From contig SLTK01000014.1 of NCBI GenBank assembly GCA_004347695.1, positions 1-32,325 of the forward strand: a stretch of 32,325 nucleotides of DNA. Direction: 5' to 3'. The position numbers and the translations under genes are program-made. Each line of letters opens with the position of its first letter. Position 1 is the stretch's first letter. Of this stretch, positions 8,251-16,836 are shown in pieces. Under the pieces are notes generated by a model that was not told the DNA's origin, did not search any database, and saw nothing but the letters and a program-made list of their open reading frames with translations. The DNA is from Chloroflexota bacterium. GTDB lineage: Bacteria > Chloroflexota > Anaerolineae > Anaerolineales > Anaerolineaceae.

Positions 8251-9684
8251 ATGAGAATTGAATCGGCTATAGAACGCGAGCACTATTTAGAAGTAATCAT
8301 CGACGGTAGGCGATTCCGGGCGGGTGATAAATACACCATCCTGGAGCTCGGTTGTGCTGTTTACCTTATGGATCGAAATGACGAGGATTGGCTGAGAGAA
8401 AATGGTGACACGATACCTGCAGAACCCAGCGAAGGCCGAAGTGAACTTAAATCTGGGCAAGGGATGTTAATCACTACCGATCCGGTTCTAGTTGCTCTTG
8501 CTATTGAATCCTGGTGGTCACGAAATGGTTTCCCCAAGCCTCTAAATGTTCCACTACCCATTCCCACAGCTTTTGAAGCGTTCAATGTGGTTCGAAACCG
8601 GAAAATTCTGAATGATTTCAACTGTAGGTGGGCTGGGCATGTTCCAGGTTTAGAAATTATGTCCAATGGGGAAAAAATGCATAATCCAACAAAGTCAAAT
8701 CAAGAAATTGGCACTGATGAGAAAATAAAGAATTACAAGGCTGAACTCAATCAGCGATATTGGGAATATCAAAGGCGACAATTTCCAAATTGGAAGGAAT
8801 ACCTGGAAAAGTCATTTGCCCAAAATGGGAGACCGCCGGTTTTTCTTGCCCATAAAGCCTGGAGAAATATCATTATCAACCCCGAAGCAAGCGAGCAGGA
8901 AAAAGCAGCACTGCTTGGGTTAATCCCTGAAGGGGAGCATCACAAATGGTTTCGCAGCATGAACAGTTCACAAGCATTGGCGCTTAGTGTTTTAGGAAAC
9001 CTGGTTGTTCACAATTCCTTCGAATACCTTTCTGACTTACAGGACGATGAAGGGAACAATCTGTTTGGCTCAGCACAAATTACTTCTGGCAATTTTTTAA
9101 TGGAACATAAAATTGGTTATCTTGGAGAACGCCGCCATACCAGCCTGGACGGTTACATTTCCGGTGAGTATCGTGTTGCTATCGAGTGTAAGTTTACGGA
9201 GGCTGAAATTGGAACCTGTTCACGTCCCCGTTTAATCCCGGCAGATCCAAATTTTGGAAGCGAATTTTGTAATGGGACATATTCCCAGCAAGGTAAAAGG
9301 AACGAACGGTGTCCTTTGACAGAAAGAGGCGTCTTATATTGGCGATACATACCTACCCTTTTCAAATTCGGAAATGATGTAGATTTGGATCCCTGCCCGT
9401 TGAATAAAAACTACCAGTTGGCACGTAATGTTTTAGCGATTGGCGTAAATGAGAACGGATCAGTTTCCGCTGAAAATGGCCATGCAATTCTAATCTACGA
9501 TGAGCGAAATCCGGCCTTTATGAAGGATGGCCATGGGTTAATTTCTTATTCTGAAATTAGCACTGCACTCAAACGCCCAGATATGTTGCGAAAGTGTAGC
9601 TGGCAAAAAATAACGGATTGCATTCGCAAAAATAAAATACTCCCTTGGTTGACAGACCAGCTTGCCATTAAATACGGCCTGTAA
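8251..9684 (+). CDS. Predicted PD-(D/E)XK nuclease, possible orphan restriction endonuclease
   Basis: 477 aa from the ATG at 8251 (GCGGGG five bases upstream); an in-frame GTG at 8209 would add 14 residues of low-complexity sequence. The C-terminal half has a nuclease-like core: Glu-bearing helix MEHKIGYLGE, then Asp300 in TSLDGYI and Glu312-Cys-Lys314 in VAIECKF, the D-(E)XK arrangement. After it come four Cys (GTC, EFC, ERC, DPC), an LTERGVLYWRY segment and a YQLARN segment. I recall similar features in proteins annotated as PGN_0703-family putative restriction endonucleases, but could not check. The N-terminal 250 residues are unrecognised. No methyltransferase or other defence gene is adjacent. 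The gene is visibly AT-richer than its neighbours and sits behind a tRNA, suggesting horizontal acquisition. Fold moderately likely; biological role unproven. Confidence 0.6.
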   Translation: MRIESAIEREHYLEVIIDGRRFRAGDKYTILELGCAVYLMDRNDEDWLRENGDTIPAEPSEGRSELKSGQGMLITTDPVLVALAIESWWSRNGFPKPLNVPLPIPTAFEAFNVVRNRKILNDFNCRWAGHVPGLEIMSNGEKMHNPTKSNQEIGTDEKIKNYKAELNQRYWEYQRRQFPNWKEYLEKSFAQNGRPPVFLAHKAWRNIIINPEASEQEKAALLGLIPEGEHHKWFRSMNSSQALALSVLGNLVVHNSFEYLSDLQDDEGNNLFGSAQITSGNFLMEHKIGYLGERRHTSLDGYISGEYRVAIECKFTEAEIGTCSRPRLIPADPNFGSEFCNGTYSQQGKRNERCPLTERGVLYWRYIPTLFKFGNDVDLDPCPLNKNYQLARNVLAIGVNENGSVSAENGHAILIYDERNPAFMKDGHGLISYSEISTALKRPDMLRKCSWQKITDCIRKNKILPWLTDQLAIKYGL

Positions 9685-9700
9685 TAATCCCATTCAGAGG

Positions 9701-9727
9701 TTGACAGTTGAGGTCTGGCTCTAGAAT
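9701..9727 (+). promoter_or_regulatory. Weak candidate promoter for lipoprotein gene
   Basis: A perfect TTGACA (9701-9706) is followed after 15 bp by TAGAAT (9722-9727). The spacer is short for sigma-70. The 192-bp gap between the nuclease and the lipoprotein gene holds nothing else recognised. Confidence 0.3.
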
Positions 9728-9876
9728 GAATTACAAGACCTTGAAATATTAAAATTTACCGTATTTAGATTATTATTGTTTAGAATCCAAAATCGCTATT
9801 GTCCTCAGGCTGTAAAAGCTCGGTACTCTTATCACATTTCATTAGGTTTATTCAGGATACAAGGAGAATTACAAAC

Positions 9877-10383
9877 ATGAAACCATTTCGGATCGCCCTT
9901 CTTACCCTGATCCTTGCCGTTGGCCTGTCGGCCTGCAATTTCAGCCTCAAAGGCGGCAAACTCACCGTTCCCATTACATTGGACGAACAGGCAGTCATCC
10001 GTTTGCTCACTCTGGCGCAAAGCGCCATCACTGCGACCAGCGGCGGGCAATCCCAGGTGACGATCAACAGCGTCGATTTCATCGAGCCGGATTCGGTCCG
10101 CGTGGATGGCGTCTATGAGTCCACTCCCGGGGAATTCGTGCCGGGCAGCATGACCGTGGCCTTTGCCGTGGCGGATGGCGCGCCGCGCGTGGGGGTAACC
10201 GCCCTTGATATTCCCGGCGCGGATGACTCCGATGCAAGGATGGAAGAAATAAACCGCGCATTGGAAGACGCCCTGCAGCGCGAGGTCGGCGCCATCCAAG
10301 CAGCAGCGACGTTTAAATCGATCGCCGTTGAGGGCGACGCCCTTAAGATCATCGTCGAGGTGCCGCTACGCGCAACGCAGTAG
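9877..10383 (+). CDS. Small hypothetical lipoprotein
   Basis: 168-aa protein with a typical lipoprotein signal (MKPFR basic start, hydrophobic core, lipobox LSAC at about residue 23), so anchored outside the cytoplasmic membrane. The ATG at 9877 is preceded by AAGGAG with a 10-nt gap; a longer in-frame extension from 9799 lacks such a site. The mature part alternates short strands and an acidic helical stretch and ends in a strand (LKIIVEVPL); it has no catalytic motif or family I recognise. It converges with the GNAT gene, stops only 8 bp apart. GC content returns to the local norm here, unlike the preceding nuclease. Confidence 0.75.
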   Translation: MKPFRIALLTLILAVGLSACNFSLKGGKLTVPITLDEQAVIRLLTLAQSAITATSGGQSQVTINSVDFIEPDSVRVDGVYESTPGEFVPGSMTVAFAVADGAPRVGVTALDIPGADDSDARMEEINRALEDALQREVGAIQAAATFKSIAVEGDALKIIVEVPLRATQ

Positions 10384-10391
10384 CGATTGGT

Positions 10392-10817
10392 TTAGCCGGT
10401 CAGACTGGCTGACAGCAGCGCCAGCGTATCGCGCGGAATATAATGGACGCCCTTCCAAAAGGTCAGGGCGGCCTCGTTTTCGCGGTACACAAAAATGTGC
10501 ACTTTATCGATCCCCTCAGCTCGCAGCGCGGCGTGGCAGCAGTCAACCAGCGCCCGGCCAACCCCCTGGCCGCGGTAGGCCCGGTCAACTGCCAGGTGAT
10601 GCAGATAGCCGCGCCGCCCGTCGTGACCACATAACACCGCACCCACCAGGGTATCGCCGTCCCAGGCAGTGAAGCTCATGCCCGGATTACGCGCCAGGTA
10701 GCCTGCAATGTGTTGCGGCTCATCCGCAGAACTCAAGCCAATGCCCTCGCAGGATCGCCAGAGGGTTAATGCCTGCGGCGTATCCGCTGCAGAAAAAGCA
10801 CGAATTTCAATAGCCAT
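10392..10817 (-). CDS. GNAT family N-acetyltransferase (YpeA-like)
   Basis: 141-aa single-domain acetyltransferase. The acetyl-CoA pyrophosphate-binding motif A is clear: LHHLAVDRAYRGQGVGRALV, with RGQGVG at about 82-87, preceded by the strand TLVGAVLCGHDGRRGYL and followed by the motif B region NEAALTFWKGVHY. Length and pattern (early TLW, GHDGRRG) resemble YpeA/RimI-type enzymes, whose substrates are often unknown. The ATG shares one base with the stop of the phosphatase gene (TAATG), so the two are translationally coupled. The acetyl acceptor cannot be predicted. Confidence 0.88.
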   Translation of the reverse strand: MAIEIRAFSAADTPQALTLWRSCEGIGLSSADEPQHIAGYLARNPGMSFTAWDGDTLVGAVLCGHDGRRGYLHHLAVDRAYRGQGVGRALVDCCHAALRAEGIDKVHIFVYRENEAALTFWKGVHYIPRDTLALLSASLTG

Positions 10818-11359
10818 TATTGACCCATCCGCCAGCCAAGGATCATCATCTCCTGTCTGGGGTGCTCCGGCGAGGGAAGGTGCGCTTTCAAGGTAGCTTT
10901 TCGCAGATCATTTAATTTCTGCAGCGCAGCTTCGCCCTCTTCGCCGTGACGAACCAGGTAGCAACCGATCACCGTACCGGTTCGCCCCAACCCGGCCAGG
11001 CAATGGACATACACAACTTTATCCGCCGCCAATGCCCGGTCGATCTCATCCAGAATGGTTTTCATCTCCAGCGGCTGCGGGACGCCGAAGTCCACAATTG
11101 GGTGTGCATAAATATCAACTTCAACGCCCAAATCAGCAGCTTCTTCATCCAAAATAGCATGATAAGACGTAGAAATGTCGCCGGGATGGGTTAGATCGAT
11201 AAAACAGTTGATGCCCATCTGAAGCATGCGCAGGATTTTTTGCCGGGTTTGATGCTGTTCCAATTCGTCGGGATACTCGCCAGCCATTAGTTTTCCGGGA
11301 ATGACCCAGTACGCGTTTGGGAAAGGTACCTGGGGGGATGATTGATTGTCCGGGGGCAT
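10817..11359 (-). CDS. Dual-specificity/tyrosine phosphatase-like protein
   Basis: 180-aa cytoplasmic phosphatase of the Cys-based superfamily. The P-loop HCLAGLGRTG carries nucleophile Cys120 and Arg126 (HCX5R), and HPIVDFGVP supplies Asp90 as likely general acid. Small phosphatases of this class act on phosphotyrosine, phosphoserine or other phosphate esters; the substrate here is unknown. The ATG has AAAGGAG a few bases upstream. It lies 48 bp after the MFS gene and overlaps the GNAT gene by one base, forming a three-gene minus-strand unit. No kinase is nearby, although the two FHA phosphothreonine-binding proteins at 25.6-26.8 kb imply phospho-signalling elsewhere in the genome. Confidence 0.88.
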   Translation of the reverse strand: MPPDNQSSPQVPFPNAYWVIPGKLMAGEYPDELEQHQTRQKILRMLQMGINCFIDLTHPGDISTSYHAILDEEAADLGVEVDIYAHPIVDFGVPQPLEMKTILDEIDRALAADKVVYVHCLAGLGRTGTVIGCYLVRHGEEGEAALQKLNDLRKATLKAHLPSPEHPRQEMMILGWRMGQ

Positions 11360-11407
11360 TGGGGCTCCTTTTTCATTAATTTTACACGCGGTTTTGTCCG
11401 ATCGGCA

Positions 11408-12601
11408 TTACACGGCTTCGAGCGAAACTGCCTGATTCCGCCGGCCAAAAATAGCCGGCAGCAGGATCAGTCCGGCCAAATTGATCACCGCCAGAATCGC
11501 AAAGGTGGTTGCGAATCCGGCCGAATCCACCAGGCCGCCCGCCAGACCCAGTCCGATGCCCGTTCCCAGGTTGGCGACCGCCATCAGGATGGAGAACATG
11601 GATGCAGCGATGCGTGGATCAGTGCGGTCCATGGCGATTGCAAAATATACCGTCTCATAAAAGCCGTAGGCCAGCCCAAACAGGGCTGCCAGCGGCCAGA
11701 CCAGCCATGATTTCACGACAAATGCCAGCAGGAGGATGCTGCCAAACGAGAGCAGAATGGCGCGCAAAGCCGCCTGCCGGTGCCCCCAGCGGTCGGCGAG
11801 TTTTCCGCCGGCCAGCGAGCCGGCTACGACCCCAAGCCCCCAGACTGTGGTCACCAGGCCGGCAGTCCCCAGGCTGATATTGAAACGCTGCTGTAAAAAG
11901 GGATTCATGATCTGGTTGGCGCCATTGATCACCAGCGAGTACACCGCCCCCAGCAAACCGAGCGCGATCAAAGGCCAGGCTTTGAATGCCCCGAATGCTT
12001 TCCACTCGAATTTCTGGTCCGGGCGGCGGGCCGGCTCACGGGCAGCGAACACGAACGGCAGCGGCAGCAAGCTCAACGCCGCCAGCAGGACAAAGGCGGC
12101 TGTCCAGGAAGTCCGTTCGACCAGGATACCGATCACACCCGAAATCAGCACCACCCCCAACGCCCGCCCGCCGACCATAAATCCCTGAATTGCGCCCTCT
12201 TCTTCTTTTGGCGTCGAATCGAGCGCGAGCCCATCGGTGGCGGTATCGTATAATGCCATGCCGGTCATCATCGAGAAAGCCAGGCCTAAAAACAGGCCGT
12301 ATTGCCGTCCCGGGTTAATCAAGGGCGCTGCCAGCAGGCAGGCAGCCTGCAGAAGCAAACCCATGATGATATACGGGCGGCGGTGACCCTTGCCCAACAA
12401 ATTGACCCGGTCGCTGAGCATGCCAAGGAAAATTTTGAGCACCAGTGGGATCAATCCCACCGTCCCAACCAACCCGACCTGGCTCATAGTCAGGTCGAAA
12501 CCGAGTAAATACAGCGAGTTCAGTGCCGTGAAATAACTCAGCACCGCGCCTTGTGCGAAGTAGAGCATGGCAAACATGGCATAGCGAGCAGTTTTGGTCA
12601 C
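11408..12601 (-). CDS. Major facilitator superfamily transporter
   Basis: 397-aa integral membrane protein with about 12 hydrophobic segments in two halves separated by a basic cytoplasmic loop (about 190-205, AREPARRPDQKFEWK). The loop between the second and third helices has the MFS motif A form LSDRVNLLGKGHRRPYI, and DTATDGLALD in an early helix resembles AmpG/folate-biopterin-type members. The second half repeats motif A as GKLADRWGHRQA. Translation starts at GTG (12601), preceded by GAGGTG with a 7-nt gap. It is the first gene of a likely unit with the phosphatase and acetyltransferase. The transported solute cannot be inferred; sugar, muropeptide or drug export are all possible. Confidence 0.88.
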   Translation of the reverse strand: MTKTARYAMFAMLYFAQGAVLSYFTALNSLYLLGFDLTMSQVGLVGTVGLIPLVLKIFLGMLSDRVNLLGKGHRRPYIIMGLLLQAACLLAAPLINPGRQYGLFLGLAFSMMTGMALYDTATDGLALDSTPKEEEGAIQGFMVGGRALGVVLISGVIGILVERTSWTAAFVLLAALSLLPLPFVFAAREPARRPDQKFEWKAFGAFKAWPLIALGLLGAVYSLVINGANQIMNPFLQQRFNISLGTAGLVTTVWGLGVVAGSLAGGKLADRWGHRQAALRAILLSFGSILLLAFVVKSWLVWPLAALFGLAYGFYETVYFAIAMDRTDPRIAASMFSILMAVANLGTGIGLGLAGGLVDSAGFATTFAILAVINLAGLILLPAIFGRRNQAVSLEAV

Positions 12602-12695
12602 CAGGGCACCTCACATGGCAGAATTTAGATAATCGACGCTTCAAACCAGTATAGGGGGGCGTCTGAAACCTGTCAACCGCCCATCTGGCCAAGCC

Positions 12696-12724
12696 TTGCC
12701 AGAAACTTTGCTTTAAAGTATAGT
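12696..12724 (+). promoter_or_regulatory. Sigma-70-type promoter of Agl23-like gene
   Basis: TTGCCA (12696-12701) and TATAGT (12719-12724) with an ideal 17-bp spacer, giving a leader of roughly 40 nt before the ATG at 12770. It lies in the 168-bp divergent gap with the MFS gene. Confidence 0.7.
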
Positions 12725-12769
12725 CAATTACGCTTTTTTCATTCCTAAATCTTCGAGAAATCACCGATA

Positions 12770-15700
12770 ATGGACAAACCTGTCGAAACCCCTGATTCAC
12801 CCCACTGGTTGGACACGCCCGTTTTCCGAACTCTCCCCCAATTTAAATTAGAAACTTTGCTGGTCACGATCATTTTGATCCTGGCGGTCTTCAGCCGTTT
12901 CTATATGCTCGGCGCGCGGGTGATGAGTCACGATGAAGTCAATCATGTGATTCCTTCTTTTGATTTGGTCTCCGGCCGTGGTTACGTCCACGACCCGATC
13001 ACCCATGGTCCATTCCAGTTCCACGCTATGGCCCTCTCGTATTTTCTGCTGGGCGACAGTGATTTTTCCTCACGTGTCCCGGACGCCCTGTTCAGCGTCG
13101 CAACGATCGTGCTGGTGCTTTTCGCATTCCGCAAATATCTTGGGCGCACTGGAGCACTGATCGCCGGATTCCTCTTCCTGATCTCTCCTTACCTGCTCTA
13201 TTATGGCCGTTACACGCGTAATGAAGCTTACGTTGCCTTCTACGGTGTGGCGACCCTTTACGCAGTGCTCAAATACCTGCATGACGGCAAGGTCTCTTCG
13301 CTCTATATCGTGGGAATTGCGACCGCAATGCAATTCATCACCAAAGAGACCAATTACATTTATGCTGCTCAACTGCTGATCTTCCTGGCATTCCTGTTCA
13401 TGCAGCGCATTGCCAGCGCTCGTTGGCCGCAGGCCAAAGCGCGCAACACTTTTTTATTGACCTTGTCGGGCGCCCTCATTGTCTTGTTGATGACGCTTGG
13501 ACTGGCAGCCTGGAACGCCATCGCCAACCGAACGGTCACTGCGACCACGCCGGAAACGGAAGCTGCCGGGACGGTGGTGGAAACCCTGTCCTGGATCAAA
13601 GTTTTGGAAGGCGGCGGGGTGGTCATCGCCTTTGCGCTTCTCGGTGTGGCAGCATATGTGCTGCTGCGCTCGATCGGGTGGAATGCCATCAAACAGGAGC
13701 GTTCCTTTGACCTGTTGATCCTGAGTGGTACCTTAATTCTGCCCATCCTGACCGCATTTCCAGTCAAGCTGGTGGCAACGTATCTGGGTGTGGAATGGGA
13801 TCCAACCACCCCATCTGTCGTACCGCCCCAAGCTATTATTATTTTGTCGGGCGTATTTCTGGCCATTATGACCGGGATTGCTGCTTTCATCGGCATGAAC
13901 TGGAAACCGCGCATCTGGTTGCCTAATTTTGTGATCTTCTATGCCATTTCCACCGTTTTTTATACCACCTTTTTTACCAACGGCTTTGGCTTCTTCACCG
14001 GCATCATCGGCGGACTAGCCTACTGGTTGTCTCAGCAGGGAGTTTACCGGGGCGAGCAGCCCTTTTATTATTACTTCTTGATTCAAATACCCATCTATGA
14101 ATACCTGGCGGCTTTTGGCACCCTGGTGGCAATCTATTTTGGGACGCGCCACAACAAGTGGTCTCAGGTGCCCGGTGACAGCCCTGCACTCAGTCCGGAA
14201 GAGCTTCGCGAAGAGCCTGAAGCAATCGAAGCTGTCACCAGTGGAATTGAACCGCCCCGGCCGGAAGTGGAAACCGAGATCGCTGACGGGTTGGAGTCAC
14301 AGGCGAATGATACTGCCACCAAAGCGCCTGCGCCGATTATTTTCAATCAGAATCAACGGCTGCCGGTATTGGCGCTGCTGATTTTCTGGTCGTTTTCCGC
14401 GCTGTTTGCTTATACCGCCGCCGGTGAACGCATGCCGTGGCTGACGGTGCATATCGCCATGCCCATGCTGCTGGCGGCCGGTTGGGGATTTGGCTACCTG
14501 GTAGATACCACACCCTGGAAACGTCTGACGGAAAACCGCGGCTGGCTGGCGCTGCTCCTGCTGCCCGTCTTTATCACCAGCCTTGGCGGCGTGTTGGGCT
14601 CCCTGCTTGGTACGCAGCCACCCTTCCAGGGCAATACTCTCGATCAACTGCGCTCGACGAGCCTGTTCATTTTCTCAGCAATCGCGCTGGTACTTTCGGC
14701 GTGGGGTATTCTAAGACTGCTCAGCCAGTGGACTTCAAGCGAGGTGCTGCACATTGCCACTGCGGTGTTCACAGCCGTACTGGTTGTGCTCACAGCGCGT
14801 ACCGCTTACACCGCCTCATTCATCAACTACGACTCTGCTGAGGAATTTTTGGTGTTCGCGCATGCTGCCCGCGGACCAAAAGACATTCTGGCCCAGGTGG
14901 AAGAAATCTCGCGGCGCACCACCCGCGGATTGGACATCGCGGTAGCCTATGACTCGGACGCCAATTATCCCTTCTGGTGGTATTTCCGGCACTACCCCAA
15001 TAAGCGTTGGTTTGCCGATAACCCCACCCGCGACCTGCAGAACAACCCGATCATTATTGCCGGGTATCAAAACTGGACCAAACTGGATTCGATCACGCGC
15101 GGAAACTATGTATATTTCGAGTACAACCGGCTCTGGTGGCCCATGCAGGATTACTACAACCTGACCTGGCAGCGCATCTACGACGCGCTCAAGTCACCGC
15201 AGATGAGATCGGCGCTGTTCCAGATCTGGCTCAACCGAGACTATACCGAGTACGCTGCGGTCACCGGGCGCACCGATCTGACGCTGGCCAATTGGAATCC
15301 ATCGCAGCAACTGCGCATGTATATCCGTAAAGATTTGATTGCGCAAATATGGAATTACGGCGCTTCCCCGGTCATCCCTGCCGAAGAACAGGTCAACCCG
15401 TATGATAAGGGCATGATTACCCTCTCACCGGAACAGATAGTGGGCGCGTCAGGCGCCGAAGCCGGTCAATTCCAGGCGCCGCGCGGGATCGCCTTTGCGG
15501 CTGATGGTTCCATGTACGTGGCAGATTCACGCAACAACCGCATTCAGCAGTTCAGCGCTGCCGGTGAGTTTGTGCGCGCCTGGGGCAGCTTCGCCAACAT
15601 TGCAGACGGCGACGCTCCCGGCGGCACCTTCTACGAACCCTGGGGGATTGCAGTTGGGCCTGACGGTTCGGTTTATGTGGCCGATACCTGGAACCACCGC

Positions 15701-16315
15701 ATCCAAAAGTTCAGTGCGGACGGGCAATTCCTCCAGATGTGGGGCTACTTTGGCCAGGCAGAAGCTCCGGAAGCCTTCTGGGGACCGCGAGATATTGCCT
15801 TCGACTCGCAGGGACGATTGTATGTCACGGATACGGGTAACAAACGGGTTGTCGTTTTTAATCCCGACGGTACATTTGTGACCCAATTCGGTACAGCCGG
15901 TTTTGATCCCGGTCAGTTCGACGAACAGGTCGGCATTGCCATTAACGCTCAGGATGAAATCTTCATCACCGATACCTGGAATCAGCGGGTGCAGGTCTTC
16001 GTGCTCGATCCGAACACCCTGCAAGCCAGTATGGTGCGCTACTGGGATGTTTCCGCCTGGTACGGCTCGTCGCTGGAAAACAAACCCTACATTGCAGTCG
16101 ACCAAGCCGGGCATGTCTTTATCACCGACCCCGAAGGTTACCGCGTGCTCGAATTCACCGGTGAAGGCGAATTTGTGCGGGGGTGGGGTGACTACAGTCC
16201 CTCTTCTGACGGCTTTGGATTGCCATCGGGTATCGAGGTGGACACCGAGGGTCGGATATGGGTCAGCGACGCCGGCAATAACCTGGTGCTGCGGTTTACC
16301 ATTCCGATCGAGTAA
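12770..16315 (+). CDS. Agl23/TIGR03663-like membrane glycosyltransferase with C-terminal NHL propeller
   Basis: 1181-aa multi-domain membrane protein. The N-terminal part (about 25-740) has a dozen or more hydrophobic helices and resembles GT-C/PMT-like proteins: the first extracytoplasmic loop carries SHDEVNHV (an acidic pair as in GT-C enzymes) and HGPFQFH. A charged cytoplasmic segment spans about 465-525. A soluble region (about 690-880, including YFRHYPNKRWF) precedes six NHL repeats (about 890-1180), each of the type GI-DG-YVADTxNxRIQxF, predicting a six-bladed outward-facing beta-propeller. TIGR03663 proteins are annotated flippase activity-associated (Agl23) from archaeal glycosylation loci. 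This points to lipid-linked sugar transfer or flipping, with the propeller binding protein or glycan. No clear SD precedes the ATG. Family call good; reaction uncertain. Confidence 0.85.
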   Translation: MDKPVETPDSPHWLDTPVFRTLPQFKLETLLVTIILILAVFSRFYMLGARVMSHDEVNHVIPSFDLVSGRGYVHDPITHGPFQFHAMALSYFLLGDSDFSSRVPDALFSVATIVLVLFAFRKYLGRTGALIAGFLFLISPYLLYYGRYTRNEAYVAFYGVATLYAVLKYLHDGKVSSLYIVGIATAMQFITKETNYIYAAQLLIFLAFLFMQRIASARWPQAKARNTFLLTLSGALIVLLMTLGLAAWNAIANRTVTATTPETEAAGTVVETLSWIKVLEGGGVVIAFALLGVAAYVLLRSIGWNAIKQERSFDLLILSGTLILPILTAFPVKLVATYLGVEWDPTTPSVVPPQAIIILSGVFLAIMTGIAAFIGMNWKPRIWLPNFVIFYAISTVFYTTFFTNGFGFFTGIIGGLAYWLSQQGVYRGEQPFYYYFLIQIPIYEYLAAFGTLVAIYFGTRHNKWSQVPGDSPALSPEELREEPEAIEAVTSGIEPPRPEVETEIADGLESQANDTATKAPAPIIFNQNQRLPVLALLIFWSFSALFAYTAAGERMPWLTVHIAMPMLLAAGWGFGYLVDTTPWKRLTENRGWLALLLLPVFITSLGGVLGSLLGTQPPFQGNTLDQLRSTSLFIFSAIALVLSAWGILRLLSQWTSSEVLHIATAVFTAVLVVLTARTAYTASFINYDSAEEFLVFAHAARGPKDILAQVEEISRRTTRGLDIAVAYDSDANYPFWWYFRHYPNKRWFADNPTRDLQNNPIIIAGYQNWTKLDSITRGNYVYFEYNRLWWPMQDYYNLTWQRIYDALKSPQMRSALFQIWLNRDYTEYAAVTGRTDLTLANWNPSQQLRMYIRKDLIAQIWNYGASPVIPAEEQVNPYDKGMITLSPEQIVGASGAEAGQFQAPRGIAFAADGSMYVADSRNNRIQQFSAAGEFVRAWGSFANIADGDAPGGTFYEPWGIAVGPDGSVYVADTWNHRIQKFSADGQFLQMWGYFGQAEAPEAFWGPRDIAFDSQGRLYVTDTGNKRVVVFNPDGTFVTQFGTAGFDPGQFDEQVGIAINAQDEIFITDTWNQRVQVFVLDPNTLQASMVRYWDVSAWYGSSLENKPYIAVDQAGHVFITDPEGYRVLEFTGEGEFVRGWGDYSPSSDGFGLPSGIEVDTEGRIWVSDAGNNLVLRFTIPIE

Positions 16316-16342
16316 CCTGTAATGAATCACCCGAGGACGTAG

Positions 16343-16370
16343 GGGAGGGCTTCCACGCCCTCCCGCTTTT
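16343..16370 (+). terminator. Possible terminator hairpin after Agl23-like gene
   Basis: GGGAGGGC (16343-16350) pairs with GCCCTCCC (16357-16364) around TTCCAC and is followed by GCTTTT. The T-tract is short. The same hairpin type (GTAGGGG-n-GGG, TTCCA loop, CCC-n-CCCGC) occurs inverted in the MITE-like element at 7721-7752, so it may be a dispersed repeat acting as a terminator. Confidence 0.45.
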
Positions 16371-16387
16371 GGCAGCTCCAGTCAGCT

Positions 16388-16833
16388 GGTGCGTTGCTCC
16401 TGGCTTTGCAGCACCCCGGTTTCACCACATTCAAGGCGCGATGCACCCAAATCACGGCGGGTGCGTTGCTCCTGGTTTTGAAGCATCCCGATTTCACCAT
16501 GTTCAAGGAGCGATGCACCTGACCTTGAGTATGTTAATTGCAGGTGCAAGGCACTTCAAAAGTGCCTCGCACCCAAATCCTGGCGGGTGCGTTGCTCCTG
16601 GACTGACAGCATCTCTGTTTTAACCATATTCTAGGAGCGATGCACCTGACCTTGAGTATGTTAATTGCAGGTGCACGGCACTTCAAAAGTGCCTCGCACC
16701 CAAATCCCGGCGGGTGCGTTGCTCCTAGCTTTGCAGCATCCCGATTTCACCATGTCCAAGGAGCGATGCACCTGCTCTTGAGTATGTCAAATTGCAGGTG
16801 CAAGGCACTTCAAAAGTGCCTTGCACCCAAATT
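16388..16833. repeat. Tandem 126-bp repeat array with internal palindromes
   Basis: Three full units start at 16460, 16586 and 16713 (periods 126 and 127), preceded by a partial 72-bp unit at 16388. Each unit opens with GGTGCGTTGCTCCT and later carries the near inverse AGGAGCGATGCACC; the full units then carry a second palindrome, GGTGCAAGGCACTT-CAA-AAGTGCCTTGCACC, at 16543-16573, 16670-16700 (both with small mismatches) and 16797-16827 (perfect 14 bp). The array fills the gap between the convergent Agl23-like and holin-like genes. Open frames across it merely translate the repeats. It is not a CRISPR: units are long, contiguous and spacer-free. The 8022-8060 palindrome is a dispersed relative. 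Confidence 0.9.
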
Positions 16834-16836
16834 TGT

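Noticed and set aside
7902..9700. Integrative element with att sites at tRNA-Pro
   Set aside because: I saw no second copy of the tRNA 3' end downstream and no integrase gene, so only a general link to horizontal transfer is kept.
16388..16833. Possible CRISPR array
   Set aside because: Units are about 126 bp, contiguous, with no short direct repeats separated by unique spacers, and no cas genes are near.
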